Shown here one piece after another: positions 13,601 to 24,005 of a stretch of 64,000 nucleotides of DNA. The notes under the pieces were generated by a model. It was not told the DNA's origin and ran no database searches. It saw only the letters and a list, made by a program, of their open reading frames with translations. The DNA comes from Haliclystus octoradiatus. Lineage: Eukaryota > Cnidaria > Staurozoa > Stauromedusae > Haliclystidae. A program made the position numbers and the translations under genes. Numbering within the stretch: position 1 is the stretch's first letter; the number at the start of each line of letters is the position of its first letter. The DNA is taken from positions 6,617,345 through 6,681,344 of the forward strand of contig OU744451.1 in assembly GCA_916610825.1 (NCBI GenBank), written 5' to 3'.

Positions 13601-16600
13601 GATCATTACTAGATCAGCGCGGATAAAATTTACTCATTGCTAGAACATAGTGGGTATATTACCATTATTGCTACATCATAGTGGAGAGATTTCGATTTTC
13701 ACTAGATCATTGCCATATCAGCGTGGATACACTTGACTCATTGCTATATCATATTGGCAATATGTACATTATTACTAGATCATAGTGTGTAGATGTACAA
13801 TGCTATTGGATCATCAGTAGGTCATAGTGGATAAATGCTTGTTCTTTCTAGATCATATATAGATAATAGAGCTTACCAGTCACTTATTGCTAGATCATAG
13901 TGTGTAGATGTAACTGATTACTACATAACTGTTAGATTACAGTTGACAAAAGTTTCTTCTTTCTAGATCGTTCCTAGATCAGCGTGAATACACTTGATTA
14001 ATTGCTAGATAATAGTGGGTAGATGTACATAATTTCAAGATCATAGTGGGTATATGCACAGCATTTCTAGACTACAGTGGGTATATTTACATTATTACTT
14101 CATCATACTGGGTAGAATTACATTATTTTTAGATCATTACTAGATCAGCCTGGATACAATGGACTCATTGCTAGATCATAGTGGGTATATTAGCATTATT
14201 GCTACATCATAGTGGATAGATTTACATTAATACTAGATCATTACTAGATCAAAGTGGATACAATTGATTAATTGTTAGATCATAGTGGGTATATGTACAT
14301 TATTTCTAGATCATAGTGGGTATATGTACACTATTTCTAGATCATTGCCAGATCAGCGTGGATACACCTGACTCATTGCTATATCATATTGGGCATATGT
14401 ACATTATTACTAGATCATAGTGTGTAGATGTACAATGCGATTGGATCATCAGTAGGTCATAGAGGATAAATGCTTGTTCTTTCTAGATTATATATCGATA
14501 GTAGAGCTTAGCAGTCACTTATTGCTAGATCATAGTGTGTAGATGTAACTGATTACTAGATCACTGTTAGATTACAGTTGACAAAAGTTTTATCTTTCTA
14601 GAACATTCCTAGATCAGCGTGAATACACTTGCCTCATTGCTAGATCATAGTGGGTAGATGTACATAACTTTCAGATCATAGCGGGTATATGTACATTATT
14701 TCTAGATCACATTGGGTTTATGTACATACCTACTAGATCATAGTGGGTAGATGTACATTATTTCTAGATCATTACTAGATCACCGTGGATACAATTGACT
14801 CATTGCTAGATCATAGTGGGTATATGTACATTATTTCTAGATCATAGTGGGTATATGTACACTATTTCTAGATCATTGCCAGATCAGCGTCGATAAACTT
14901 GACTTATTGCTATATCATATTGGGCATATGTACATTATTAGTAGATCATAGTGTGGAGATGTACAATACTATTGGATCATCAGTAGGTCTTAATGGATAA
15001 ATTCTTGTTCCTTCTAGATCATACATAGATGATAGAGCTTACCAGTAACTTATTGCTAGATGATAGTGTGTAGATGTAACTGATTACTAGATCACTGTTA
15101 GATTACTGTTGACAAAAGTTTCTTCTTTCTAGATTATTCCTAGATCAGCGTGAATAAATTTGACTCATTGCTAGATCATAGTGGGTAGATGTACATAACT
15201 TTCAGGTCATAGCGGGTATATGTACATTATTTCTAAATCACATTGGGTAAATGTACATTCTTACTAGATCATAGTGGGTAGATGTACATTATTTCTAGAT
15301 CATTACTAGATCACCGTGGATACAATTGACTCATTGCTAGATCATAGTTGGTATATTACAATTATTGCTACATAATAGTGGAGAGATTTAGATTATCACT
15401 AAATCATTACTAGATCAAAGTGGGTACAAGTGACTCATTGCCATATCATATTGGGTATATATACATTATTACTAGATCATAGTGGGTGAATGTACAATAC
15501 TACTGGATCATCAGTAATTCATAGTGGATACATGTTTGTTCTTTTTAGATCATAAATAGATAATAGAGCCTATCAGTCAGTTATTACTAGATCATAGTCG
15601 GTAGATGTACATAATTTCTAGATCATAGTGGGTATATGCACAATATTTCTAGATTACAGTGGATAAATTTACATTATTACTTGATCATAGTGGGTAGATG
15701 TACATTATTTCTAGATATTACTAGATCAGCCTGGATACAATTGACTCATTGCTAGATCATAGTAGGTATATAACCATTATTGCTACATCATAGTGGAGAG
15801 ATTTAGATTTTCACTAGATCATTACTAGATCAAAGTGGGTACATGTGACTCATTGCTATATCATAATGGGCATATGTACATTATTACTAGCACATAGTTT
15901 GGGTATATGTACAGTATTTCTATATCATTACTAGATCAAAGTGGATACAATTGATTAATTGCTAGATCATAGTGGGTATATGTACATTATTTCTAGATCA
16001 TAGTAGGTATATGTACACTATTTCTAGATCATTGCCAGATCAGCGTGGATAAACTTGACTTATTGCTATATCATATTGGGCATATGTACATTATTACTAG
16101 ATCATAGTGTGGAGATGTACAATACTATTGGATCATCAGTAGGTCATAGTGGATAAATTCTTGTTCCTTCTAGATCATACCTAGATAATAGAGCTTACCA
16201 GTCACTTATTGCTAGATCAAAGTGTGTAGATGTAACTGATTACTAGATCACTGTTAGATTACAGTTGACAAAGTTTCTTCTTTCTAGAACATTCCTAGAT
16301 CAGCCTGAATAAACTTGACTCATTGCTAGATCATAGTGGGTAGATGTACATAATTTCTAGATCATAATGGGTATATGTACATTATTTCTAGATCACATTT
16401 TTTATATGTACATTCTTACTAAATCATAGTGGGTAGATGTACATTATTTCTAGATCATTGTCAGATCAGCCTGGATACACCTGACTCATTGCTATATCAT
16501 ATTGGGCATATGTGAATTATTACTAGATCATAGTGTGTAGATGTACAATGCTATTGGATCATCAGTAGGTCATAGAGGATAAATGCTTGTTCTTTCTAGA

Positions 16601-16812
16601 TCATATATCGATAATAGAGCTTAGCAGTCACTTATTGCTAGATCATAGTGTGTAGATGTAACTGATTACTAGATCACTGTTAGATTACAGTTGACAAAAG
16701 TTTTTTCTTTCTAGAACATTCCTAGATCAGCGTGAAAACACTTGACTCATTGCTAGATCATAGTTGGTAGATGTACATAATTTTCAGATCATAGCGTGTA
16801 TATGTACATTGT
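10659..16812. repeat. 6188-bp higher-order repeat, copy 2
   Basis: Second copy of 4471 to about 10625. Examples of differences between copies are ACCGATTAC at about 8359 against ACTGATTAC here, and GTTTTTTC against GTTTTATC after TTGACAAAA. Near 16624 it runs into a fresh copy of the unit that begins at position 1, in which the retrotransposon sits. Confidence 0.85.
11800..12096. repeat. Non-satellite insert, copy 3
   Basis: Third copy of the 297-bp insert, 6188 bp after copy 2, with TGACGTCA at 12015-12022 and identical junctions. The homologous positions further right (about 25029, 29429, 31961) lack it and read straight through CTAGATTATTCCTAGATCAGCG, which I take to be the ancestral uninserted state. 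Confidence 0.82.
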
Positions 16813-17248
16813 TTCTAGATCATTGCCAGATCAGCGTGGATAAACTTGACTTACTGATATATCATAGTGGGCATATGTACATTATTACTACATCATAATG
16901 GAGAGATTTAGATTATCACTAGATAATTACTAGATCAAAGTGGGTACAAGTGACTCATTGCTATATCATATTGGGTACATGTACATTATTACTAGATCAT
17001 AGTGGGTGAATGTACAATACTATTGAATCATCAGTAATTGATAGTGGATACATGTTTGTTCTTTCTAGATCATAAATAGATAATAGAGCCTATCAGTCAC
17101 TTATTGCTAGATCATAGTTTGTAGATGTACATAATTTCTAGATCATAGTGGGTATATGCACAATATTTCTAGATTACAGTGGTTATATTTACATTATTAC
17201 TTGATCATAGTGGGTAGATGTACATGATTTCCAGATATTATTAGATCA

Positions 17249-17253
17249 GCCTG
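17249..17253. other. Target-site duplication, left (GCCTG)
   Basis: GCCTG directly precedes the left LTR and is repeated at 24001-24005 directly after the right LTR. Five bases is usual for BEL/Pao integration. The unoccupied paralogue at 28397-28401 has a single GCCTG in the same context (AGATCAGCCTGGATAC). Confidence 0.95.
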
Positions 17254-17891
17254 TGATGGAGTTTGCCTTTAAACAATGGGGCCGGACTGTACTTGAACCC
17301 GCTAATGCCAACTCTATCAGGAACTTAAAACTTATGTGTACCGACGATAGCTTACTACTTGGACTATTAAGACAACAGCAAGTAATATGAACAACTTGAC
17401 TCACCAAATACACCAGAAGTATGTCTTTGATTATATTCTTTATTGGTTTACTTATAACATCGAAGGGCAGCGCCGCTTCGGGAGATGCGTATACAATGTA
17501 TAATCTTTAATCTTGAATTAATACATATGTTCTTATTAAGCCTCTAGCTTATCTCATCTTATTTGTAAATTGCAACGGTATTTATAGGAAATACAGAGGC
17601 TAAATTAAGCTATTCAACTATTATTATCGGGTTATAATTGCGGGGTATAACTTTAGCATTATTCAATAGCTTCCTACACTTTTATTCTTATAAGTTTCTT
17701 ACACAACTATGGTTATAAAATCTAAGCATATTAAATGTTTACTTTAAATAATAAGGTTAAATGTTCCAACGCAAATAGTATTGTTATGATTATGGTTTTG
17801 ATTATAGGTAAATAAAGTTCCGTAATCCAAATTGGCTCCGTTGTAAATCTGTTCCTTATGACAAATCAATTCCGTATTAAAATCGTCAACA
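17254..17891 (-). repeat. 3' LTR of the BEL/Pao element
   Basis: 638 bp, identical by eye to 23363-24000 (constant offset 6109). On the minus strand it starts TGTTGACGATTTTAATACGG and ends CTCCATCA. It would supply the 3' end of the element RNA: an AATAAA on the minus strand lies at 17439-17444, 17 bases downstream (in element sense) of a GC-rich imperfect hairpin at 17462-17479. U3, R and U5 borders cannot be set without transcript ends. Confidence 0.95.
17439..17444 (-). terminator. Candidate poly(A) signal in the 3' LTR
   Basis: AATAAA on the minus strand (TTTATT on plus). It is the most reasonable polyadenylation signal for the element RNA, because it lies in the inner-to-outer third of the LTR, downstream of the coding frame. 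The same motif exists in the 5' LTR at 23548-23553. No GT-rich downstream element was verified. Confidence 0.45.
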
Positions 17892-17901
17892 TTGTCCCCC
17901 C
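17892..17901 (-). other. Polypurine tract
   Basis: On the minus strand GGGGGGACAA abuts the TGTTGACG start of the 3' LTR. A purine run at exactly this place is the RNase H-resistant primer for plus-strand DNA synthesis in LTR elements. It lies 25 bases past the TAA stop of gag-pol. Confidence 0.85.
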
Positions 17902-17926
17902 AGTGACAGACATGGGACGTCATAAT

Positions 17927-20900
17927 TTATGAGCTTTCCAATAAGCACAGCTTGGCGATTGGTCGTGTTAATTCGTTTGTTGATGTCTTCACTGTGCATG
18001 ATCGTACATGTTCATCAGGTCCTCTGTTGATCGCCGTGACACGCCCAAGAGGCCATTGTCCACGAGGTACATGGTCTTGGTGGATGATGACCAAATCTCC
18101 TTCTTTGACATCTACTTTGACTCCTCGCCATTTGTTTCTTTGATGCAATGTTGACAGGTATTCTTTCTGCCATCTGCTCCAGAACATACTCACCAATGCC
18201 TGCGCCTTCTTCCATTGCTTCCGTAGTAGGATGTCTGATGATCCAAACTTGCCAGGTGGTAGAACTGATGCTGACTTGACCAGCAAGAAGTGAAAAGGTG
18301 TTAGTGGTTCCAAATCTTTGGCATCTTGTGAACAACTTGTTAATGGCCTTGAATTTAATACTCCTTCTATCTCAATTAAAACAGTATCAAATATTTCAGT
18401 TTTGACAACATGAGCATTTAGAATAGCGTAAATACAACGCTTTATGGACCGAATTATCCTCTCCCAGACACCGCCATGATGAGGGGCAGAAGGTGGATTA
18501 AATTTCCATTGTATGTTATATTTCATAAAATGTTTATTAATCTGATCATGATTCCATTGTTTGATCGAATCTCTAATTTCTTTCTCCGCTCCAACGAAGT
18601 TGGTCCCGTTGTCGGAATAAATTTTCGTCGGATTTCCCCGACGTGCACAAAATCTTCTTAGTACATTAATAAAATGGTCAGTATCTAGTGAGCATGTGGT
18701 TTCAATATGTACTGCCCTAGTTGTAAAGCAAGTAAAGAGACAACCCCACCTCTTTTCAGATGATCTTTTTACTTTTACCTTGAATGGACCAAAGAAATCA
18801 ATGCCAGTTGTGTCGAATGGACTTGCCATGGTGATTCTTGTTGATGGTAATGGTGCCATTATTTGTTGCATTGTCGGTGACAACATCTTTCTACATATGA
18901 TACAATTATATGCACAACGTTTAACAATAGATTTCAAAGTCGTGATCCAATACCTTTCTCTGATTTTCGATATGACATGTTCAACTCCGCCATGTGCTAC
19001 ATCTTTGTGAACATCATTGACTATAGCCATAGCCACTTGACTTTTCTTTGGTATAATAATTGGAAATTTTGCATCTTCAGGTAATTTTGCAAATTTGATT
19101 CTGCTCCCAACTCTCAATACACCTTCTGAATCAATAAAAGGGTTGAGTGATAATAAAGTACTTTTGTTTGGCAATTGTTTCTTACCAGAAATTGCTTGAG
19201 CTTCTTCTCTGTAATGTTTCTCTTGCTCGTGTCTGATAATAACGTTTTCTGCAGATGTGATATCTTCTATTGAAATTGAATTACTTCTACCACTAAGAGG
19301 TTTGCAACAGTTACTAACAAATCGTATACAATGAGCAATTATACGTTTTAGTTTGTAGAATGATGAAGATTTGTCAATTAATTTAGAAATCTGATCAACC
19401 TCGACTTCCTCATTTATAGTTACTGTTACCTCTTTCTTTATCTCTAAGTCTACTTCCTTCACATTGAACTTCTCATTGGTTGGCCAGAATTGACGGTCCT
19501 TCCATAGAAATCCAGGGCCTTGAATCCATCTTGATTCTTTTGTTAGTTGACTTGGTTTTATTCCTCTTGATGCTTCATCTGCGACGTTTAGCTTGGTTGG
19601 ACAATATCGCCAATGGTTCTCATTAGTGTTTTCTTTGATTTCTGCAACACGATTTGATACAAACGGCTGAAAACGCTTCTCTTGATTTTTTATGTATGCT
19701 AATGTAGTCTTTGAGTCTGACCATAATACTGTTTCATCTAGTTTGATTTCCAACTCTTTGTTGATTGTTTTTACTATTCTTGAGGCCAATAACGCACCTT
19801 GTAATTCCAGCCTTGGTATACTGAGTTCTTTGATTGGTGCACATCTTGATTTTGCTAAAAGAAAACTGCATTGCACTTTATCATTTGATTGTATTCTTAA
19901 ATAGCTAACTGCACCAAATCCCTTTTCAGATGCATCACAGAATACATGTAGACCTACATGTTGCCATTCATCAGGTTGAATTGGACCACCGAGGTATCTT
20001 GGGATGCTTAAATTTTCGACATTTGGAAGTTCAGCTTTCCAATCGACCCAAATATCTAATAAATCATTCGGTAGAGGGTCATCCCATAGTACCTTACGTT
20101 TCCATAGTTCTCTCATAATTAGCTTGGGTATTAACGTTATAGGAGTCAACATACCATCTGGGTTGAATATACCACTTACAAGTGACAGTATTCCTCGCTT
20201 TGAGTTCGGTTTCACATCATCTGAAATCTTGCAACTTAGAGAATCGTTCTTGATGTTCCACTTCACTCCCAATGCTCGTTCAATTGCAGGGTGACCAGCC
20301 AGGTTGACAATACTTGGTGTTACTTCGCTTTCTGGAATAGAATCAACCACCTTCTGATCATTTGAAATCCACTTCGTGAGACGAAATCCTCCTAACTTCA
20401 GCAAATCTCTCAGTCTTGATGCCATATGAATTGCTTCATCACTGCTTTTGACTGAAAGTAATAAATCATCCATATAGAAATTATTTTTCACAGCATTTCT
20501 TACCACTGTTTCAAATTCTTCATGATCATCAGCTGTTCTTCTTAGTGCAGTAATGGCACATGTTGGACTTGATGTAGCTCCGAAGATGTGTCTTGTCATT
20601 CGGTATTGCTTAACATTCTTTCTTTCATTGTCATCTGTCCACCATAGAAACCGCAATGCATCTTGATCAACTGGTGTAACACAAACTTGAAGAAACATTC
20701 CTTGTATATCTGCTAATAAAGCAACTGGATTTTGACGAAATCTTATTAAACATCCGAGTAGATTATTTAGTAAGTCTGGACCAGTAGCTAGTTGATCATT
20801 TAATGAAACGCCAGAGTACTTCGCAGCAGCGTCAAATACAACTCTGACTTTATCAGGCTTATTTGGATTCCTAACGCCTTGATGGGGTAGGTACCATAAT

Positions 20901-23284
20901 TTAACTGGAGTATTAAGATCATCATCAGGTATTTCGATTGCATGTCCATTATCTATATATCCTTTCATTTCTTTACAATAAGTTGTCTTAAATTTAGAGT
21001 CCTTATCAAATCGTTTGTTGAGTGCATTTAATCTTGACTCAGCTAATTTATAATTGTTTGGAAGCTTAATTTCATTATTTTTCCATAATAATCCCATTTC
21101 ATACTTGCCATCTACCAGCTTTGCTTGGTCTAGAATTTGATTTGACTTTCTATCTTGCGTAGATAACGGTGCTTGATCCTGATACTTGCATCCAAAGCTT
21201 TCTGTAGTCCAGAAGTGTTTCATCATCTCATCAATTGACAGCGAGTGAACATTAACTGAATACGCTTGATCTCCTCCACCTGAACCACCAAATAAACACC
21301 ACCCCAAAGATGTCCTTATTGCTAAAGGGGTATTTTCATCAGTACCTTTTCTTATATCTTGAGGCATTAACAGTTCAGGGGCGTTGGCTCCAATTAATAT
21401 CTCTACTTTCCCTTTATAATGAGGGAAACTAATATCTTTTAAATGTTCCCATTTCTTATGAATATGAGTGCTTGGGGCATTGCATGTTAATGGTAAATTT
21501 TCAACAACCCAGGCTTGAGGTATTGTATAGACATCATCTTCCTCTAACCCTTTTACCCCCAAGGAGACCAGAGGGATTCTTTTGGAAGGGGTGCTACCTT
21601 GTACAGTATTGATCTTCAATTGCCTTTTGTTTCCCTTTAACCCAATTTTAGATGCTATCTCATCAGTGACTAACGTGACTTGACTGCCACTATCTAGGAG
21701 TGCATTGACTGTCACGGTTCCCTGCGGTCCAAATATCTTGACCGGTAAAATTTGCAAATATGTTTCGCAATTTTTATCATTGCATGCAGACGCTGAAATT
21801 TTCTCATTTGTATTTTCGTCGTTATCATTGTTTGTTGTGGCATTGCTGTTCGCATTATGCGTTCTTTCTTTATGTAAAATTGTATGATGCTTTCTGTTGC
21901 AAATCTTGCATTTCATTTTCGAGGAGCAATTTGAGATGAAATGTCCAGTTCTCAGACAATTGAAACAGCAAGCATTTTTCTTAACTAGCTCGTATCTAGT
22001 GTTCATATCGGGCAAATCTTTGTGTGACCAACTTTCATGATCTTCGTCACAAAATATGCAATGTTTTGCTGTTGAAACAGATGATACAGTTTTTATCTTT
22101 TGATTGAAATTTGTCTTGTTTTGTTCATTGGTATTAAAATTTCCCCATACGGCATCGTTTGCTGCCAGTGATTCCCCTTTCACAAATTCTAATACATGTT
22201 TTAGTGTAGGGTCTTCCCCTTTCTCTCTGATTTTCACAACACGTGGTTTCCATCTATTTTGTGAATGGAATGGCAAACGGTTTACAATTGCCAGTAAAGA
22301 TGTTGAAGCGTTGACGTCGTCAAAATAATGCATTCTATCTAATGCTGCCCAGCATGCAAATAGATCATAATAGAAAGCTCTTAAACTTGTTGGATCTTTC
22401 GTCGAGATTTGTTTTCCTTGTGTTACACGATTTATATATGCGCGTGCAACTACAATTCTGTTACCAAAGATTTCTTTGATTGATTTTAGACTGGCTTTAT
22501 AGCCTTGTGCGTCATGTGAAATGCCTTCTACTATCAATTTTGCTTTTCCAGATAAACAGTTCATAAGATGGGCCATTTTTTCTTGAGAGTTTAATGATTT
22601 CCTATCGTGAACCTGATGCTTAAATGTATTCACGAAATCATGATAGGTGAGTGGGTCACCCGAAAACTTTTCAATTTTTAAGTTTAGAGAAACAAGAGTG
22701 TCTCCTAAAGCTGTATCTTTGTCAACAACGATGTTTTCTTCTATCACATTAATTTTTTCTATCCATTCATCAAATGGTAAATTAACTTTTGTCTTGGTTG
22801 AAAGTGATTGATTTTTGTCTTCAATACTTTTGTCTACGTTTTCTATATGTTCATTATTTCCAAACTCATTTTCGTCAATAAAGCTTTGTACATTTGATTG
22901 TGTACTTGATTGACTGACACTGCTTGCATGACTGATTGAAATGTTATCATCATCGCGCGATTCTAAGTGATCATCGATCGCGCACAACATTTGCATACAT
23001 TTTTCAGAAATGGTGTCAAACCACATCACTTCTTTATCGAATTCATCTTCATCGAGAATTGACGAAATAATTTTGTCGTTTAAAATGCGTACTTCTTCGC
23101 ATTTTGCTTCAATTTTACCGCGATATTGCATGAGTAGTCTTTTACTACCGTTGACTTCAATTTGCGCTTGTGCAGAATTGATCGCTTTTGTTATTACGCC
23201 AGCGTTGGCTCTTCTTGACAGTTTGAGCTGACGTACATGGTCATCATTTATAGATGGACTTAAACTTTGGGTTGTACCATCCAT
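17927..23284 (-). CDS. gag-pol: BEL/Pao Gag-Pol polyprotein, 1785 aa
   Basis: Encodes structural and enzymatic proteins for reverse transcription and integration of the element. Visible domains in order: DUF1759-like Gag region, about 200-350; cysteine/histidine clusters at C409-x2-C412 with H416 and H421, CCHC knuckle C440-x2-C443-x4-H448-x4-C453, and C459-x2-C462 with H466, H467 and H471; aspartic protease motif DSGS with D531; reverse transcriptase with D859 (ADIQGMF) and YMDD at 937-940; RNase H with D1117, E1160, D1190 and D1236; integrase zinc finger H1426-x4-H1431-x29-C1461-x2-C1464; integrase core D1496-x61-D1558-x49-E1608; DUF5641-like C-terminus from about 1700 (FWSRWQKEYL, then a TRPIAKL end). 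Every catalytic residue expected is present. The length is in the usual BEL range, and the frame stays open from the Met 57 bases after the primer site to TAA. No frameshift separates Gag from Pol, so cleavage by its own protease is expected. No envelope gene follows. Confidence 0.96.
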   Translation of the reverse strand: MDGTTQSLSPSINDDHVRQLKLSRRANAGVITKAINSAQAQIEVNGSKRLLMQYRGKIEAKCEEVRILNDKIISSILDEDEFDKEVMWFDTISEKCMQMLCAIDDHLESRDDDNISISHASSVSQSSTQSNVQSFIDENEFGNNEHIENVDKSIEDKNQSLSTKTKVNLPFDEWIEKINVIEENIVVDKDTALGDTLVSLNLKIEKFSGDPLTYHDFVNTFKHQVHDRKSLNSQEKMAHLMNCLSGKAKLIVEGISHDAQGYKASLKSIKEIFGNRIVVARAYINRVTQGKQISTKDPTSLRAFYYDLFACWAALDRMHYFDDVNASTSLLAIVNRLPFHSQNRWKPRVVKIREKGEDPTLKHVLEFVKGESLAANDAVWGNFNTNEQNKTNFNQKIKTVSSVSTAKHCIFCDEDHESWSHKDLPDMNTRYELVKKNACCFNCLRTGHFISNCSSKMKCKICNRKHHTILHKERTHNANSNATTNNDNDENTNEKISASACNDKNCETYLQILPVKIFGPQGTVTVNALLDSGSQVTLVTDEIASKIGLKGNKRQLKINTVQGSTPSKRIPLVSLGVKGLEEDDVYTIPQAWVVENLPLTCNAPSTHIHKKWEHLKDISFPHYKGKVEILIGANAPELLMPQDIRKGTDENTPLAIRTSLGWCLFGGSGGGDQAYSVNVHSLSIDEMMKHFWTTESFGCKYQDQAPLSTQDRKSNQILDQAKLVDGKYEMGLLWKNNEIKLPNNYKLAESRLNALNKRFDKDSKFKTTYCKEMKGYIDNGHAIEIPDDDLNTPVKLWYLPHQGVRNPNKPDKVRVVFDAAAKYSGVSLNDQLATGPDLLNNLLGCLIRFRQNPVALLADIQGMFLQVCVTPVDQDALRFLWWTDDNERKNVKQYRMTRHIFGATSSPTCAITALRRTADDHEEFETVVRNAVKNNFYMDDLLLSVKSSDEAIHMASRLRDLLKLGGFRLTKWISNDQKVVDSIPESEVTPSIVNLAGHPAIERALGVKWNIKNDSLSCKISDDVKPNSKRGILSLVSGIFNPDGMLTPITLIPKLIMRELWKRKVLWDDPLPNDLLDIWVDWKAELPNVENLSIPRYLGGPIQPDEWQHVGLHVFCDASEKGFGAVSYLRIQSNDKVQCSFLLAKSRCAPIKELSIPRLELQGALLASRIVKTINKELEIKLDETVLWSDSKTTLAYIKNQEKRFQPFVSNRVAEIKENTNENHWRYCPTKLNVADEASRGIKPSQLTKESRWIQGPGFLWKDRQFWPTNEKFNVKEVDLEIKKEVTVTINEEVEVDQISKLIDKSSSFYKLKRIIAHCIRFVSNCCKPLSGRSNSISIEDITSAENVIIRHEQEKHYREEAQAISGKKQLPNKSTLLSLNPFIDSEGVLRVGSRIKFAKLPEDAKFPIIIPKKSQVAMAIVNDVHKDVAHGGVEHVISKIRERYWITTLKSIVKRCAYNCIICRKMLSPTMQQIMAPLPSTRITMASPFDTTGIDFFGPFKVKVKRSSEKRWGCLFTCFTTRAVHIETTCSLDTDHFINVLRRFCARRGNPTKIYSDNGTNFVGAEKEIRDSIKQWNHDQINKHFMKYNIQWKFNPPSAPHHGGVWERIIRSIKRCIYAILNAHVVKTEIFDTVLIEIEGVLNSRPLTSCSQDAKDLEPLTPFHFLLVKSASVLPPGKFGSSDILLRKQWKKAQALVSMFWSRWQKEYLSTLHQRNKWRGVKVDVKEGDLVIIHQDHVPRGQWPLGRVTAINRGPDEHVRSCTVKTSTNELTRPIAKLCLLESS

Positions 23285-23362
23285 TACTGGAATTTACTAA
23301 GATGATACAAGATCTTATCTGTGGTCTTTACTATGGTTTCTCCGGTTCGTTAGGACCAGAAA
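23285..23362 (-). promoter_or_regulatory. 5' leader of the element RNA
   Basis: The 78 bases between the 5' LTR and the gag-pol Met. This is short for a retroelement leader, with the primer-binding site at its start, so any packaging signal must overlap the LTR, this leader or the coding frame. No upstream ATG was seen on the minus strand that would clearly precede the chosen start in the same frame. Confidence 0.6.
23341..23358 (-). other. Primer-binding site
   Basis: On the minus strand TGGTCCTAACGAACCGGA starts four bases after the 5' LTR. Its complement ends in CCA and fits a tRNA 3' end: discriminator A, a seven-base acceptor strand, then a T-stem beginning with C at position 61. The tRNA species was not assigned; matching against the host tRNA set would settle it. 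Confidence 0.85.
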
Positions 23363-24000
23363 TGATGGAGTTTGCCTTTAAACAATGGGGCCGGACTGTA
23401 CTTGAACCCGCTAATGCCAACTCTATCAGGAACTTAAAACTTATGTGTACCGACGATAGCTTACTACTTGGACTATTAAGACAACAGCAAGTAATATGAA
23501 CAACTTGACTCACCAAATACACCAGAAGTATGTCTTTGATTATATTCTTTATTGGTTTACTTATAACATCGAAGGGCAGCGCCGCTTCGGGAGATGCGTA
23601 TACAATGTATAATCTTTAATCTTGAATTAATACATATGTTCTTATTAAGCCTCTAGCTTATCTCATCTTATTTGTAAATTGCAACGGTATTTATAGGAAA
23701 TACAGAGGCTAAATTAAGCTATTCAACTATTATTATCGGGTTATAATTGCGGGGTATAACTTTAGCATTATTCAATAGCTTCCTACACTTTTATTCTTAT
23801 AAGTTTCTTACACAACTATGGTTATAAAATCTAAGCATATTAAATGTTTACTTTAAATAATAAGGTTAAATGTTCCAACGCAAATAGTATTGTTATGATT
23901 ATGGTTTTGATTATAGGTAAATAAAGTTCCGTAATCCAAATTGGCTCCGTTGTAAATCTGTTCCTTATGACAAATCAATTCCGTATTAAAATCGTCAACA
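23363..24000 (-). repeat. 5' LTR of the BEL/Pao element
   Basis: 638 bp, same sequence as 17254-17891. As the upstream LTR in element sense it should hold the promoter. A minus-strand GCCAAT lies at 23940-23945, near the outer end, and several TATAA-like strings follow (for example minus TATAA at 23741-23745), but the sequence is AT-rich and no start site can be chosen with confidence. AATAAA at 23548-23553 and a GC-rich imperfect hairpin at 23571-23588 are shared with the other LTR. Confidence 0.95.
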
Positions 24001-24005
24001 GCCTG
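24001..24005. other. Target-site duplication, right (GCCTG)
   Basis: Second GCCTG; satellite then continues GATACAATTGATTCATTGC exactly as in unoccupied copies. Confidence 0.95.

Larger units (their letters stand above)
1..17253. repeat. 31/42-bp satellite array, left part
   Basis: Continuous tandem satellite apart from three short foreign inserts listed separately. The basic monomer is 31 bp: it begins CTAGATCATAG, has a TGGGTA block in the middle, an ATGTACAT palindrome at monomer positions 19-26 and an AT-rich tail. A typical monomer has 9 G/C in 31. About one unit in three is instead 42 bp, because an 11-bp CTAGATCATTA- or CTAGATCATTGC-like block precedes a divergent monomer (AGATCAGCGTGGATACA type). 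All copies are in the same orientation. TAG and TGA triplets recur in every monomer on both strands and the 31-bp period rotates the frame, which explains why no long reading frame exists here. I see no gene, RNA gene or promoter in this stretch. No satellite family name is recognised. Confidence 0.97.
17254..24000 (-). mobile_element. Full-length BEL/Pao LTR retrotransposon
   Basis: A 6747-bp element in minus orientation, with order on that strand: 5' LTR (23363-24000), primer-binding site (23341-23358), one gag-pol frame (23284-17927), polypurine tract (about 17892-17901), 3' LTR (17254-17891). The ends are TG...CA on either strand and are flanked by the 5-bp duplication GCCTG. The polyprotein order protease, reverse transcriptase, RNase H, integrase, with Gag fused in the same frame and a C-terminal DUF5641-like segment, is diagnostic of BEL/Pao rather than Gypsy or Copia. 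There is no envelope-like frame. Both LTRs are 638 bp and I found no difference reading them side by side, and the frame has no stop or frameshift. The copy therefore looks young and possibly able to move. Confidence 0.97.

Noticed and set aside
1-17253. Possible CRISPR array, because of short regular repeats
   Set aside because: Repeats are contiguous with no unique spacers, the spacing is 31/42 bp of the same family, and no cas-like gene is present.
17952-23231. Several plus-strand and one minus-strand open frames of 60-106 codons inside the retrotransposon
   Set aside because: They overlap the 1785-codon gag-pol frame, lack recognisable domains and are explained as shadows of its codon bias.
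23254-23522. Short frames (81 codons on plus, 63 on minus) spanning the leader and right LTR
   Set aside because: They run across the primer site and LTR border, show no domain, and part of the sequence recurs in the other LTR without an equivalent frame context.
17254-24000. Envelope gene, which would make the element an endogenous retrovirus
   Set aside because: The gag-pol stop is 25 bases from the polypurine tract, leaving no room for another frame.
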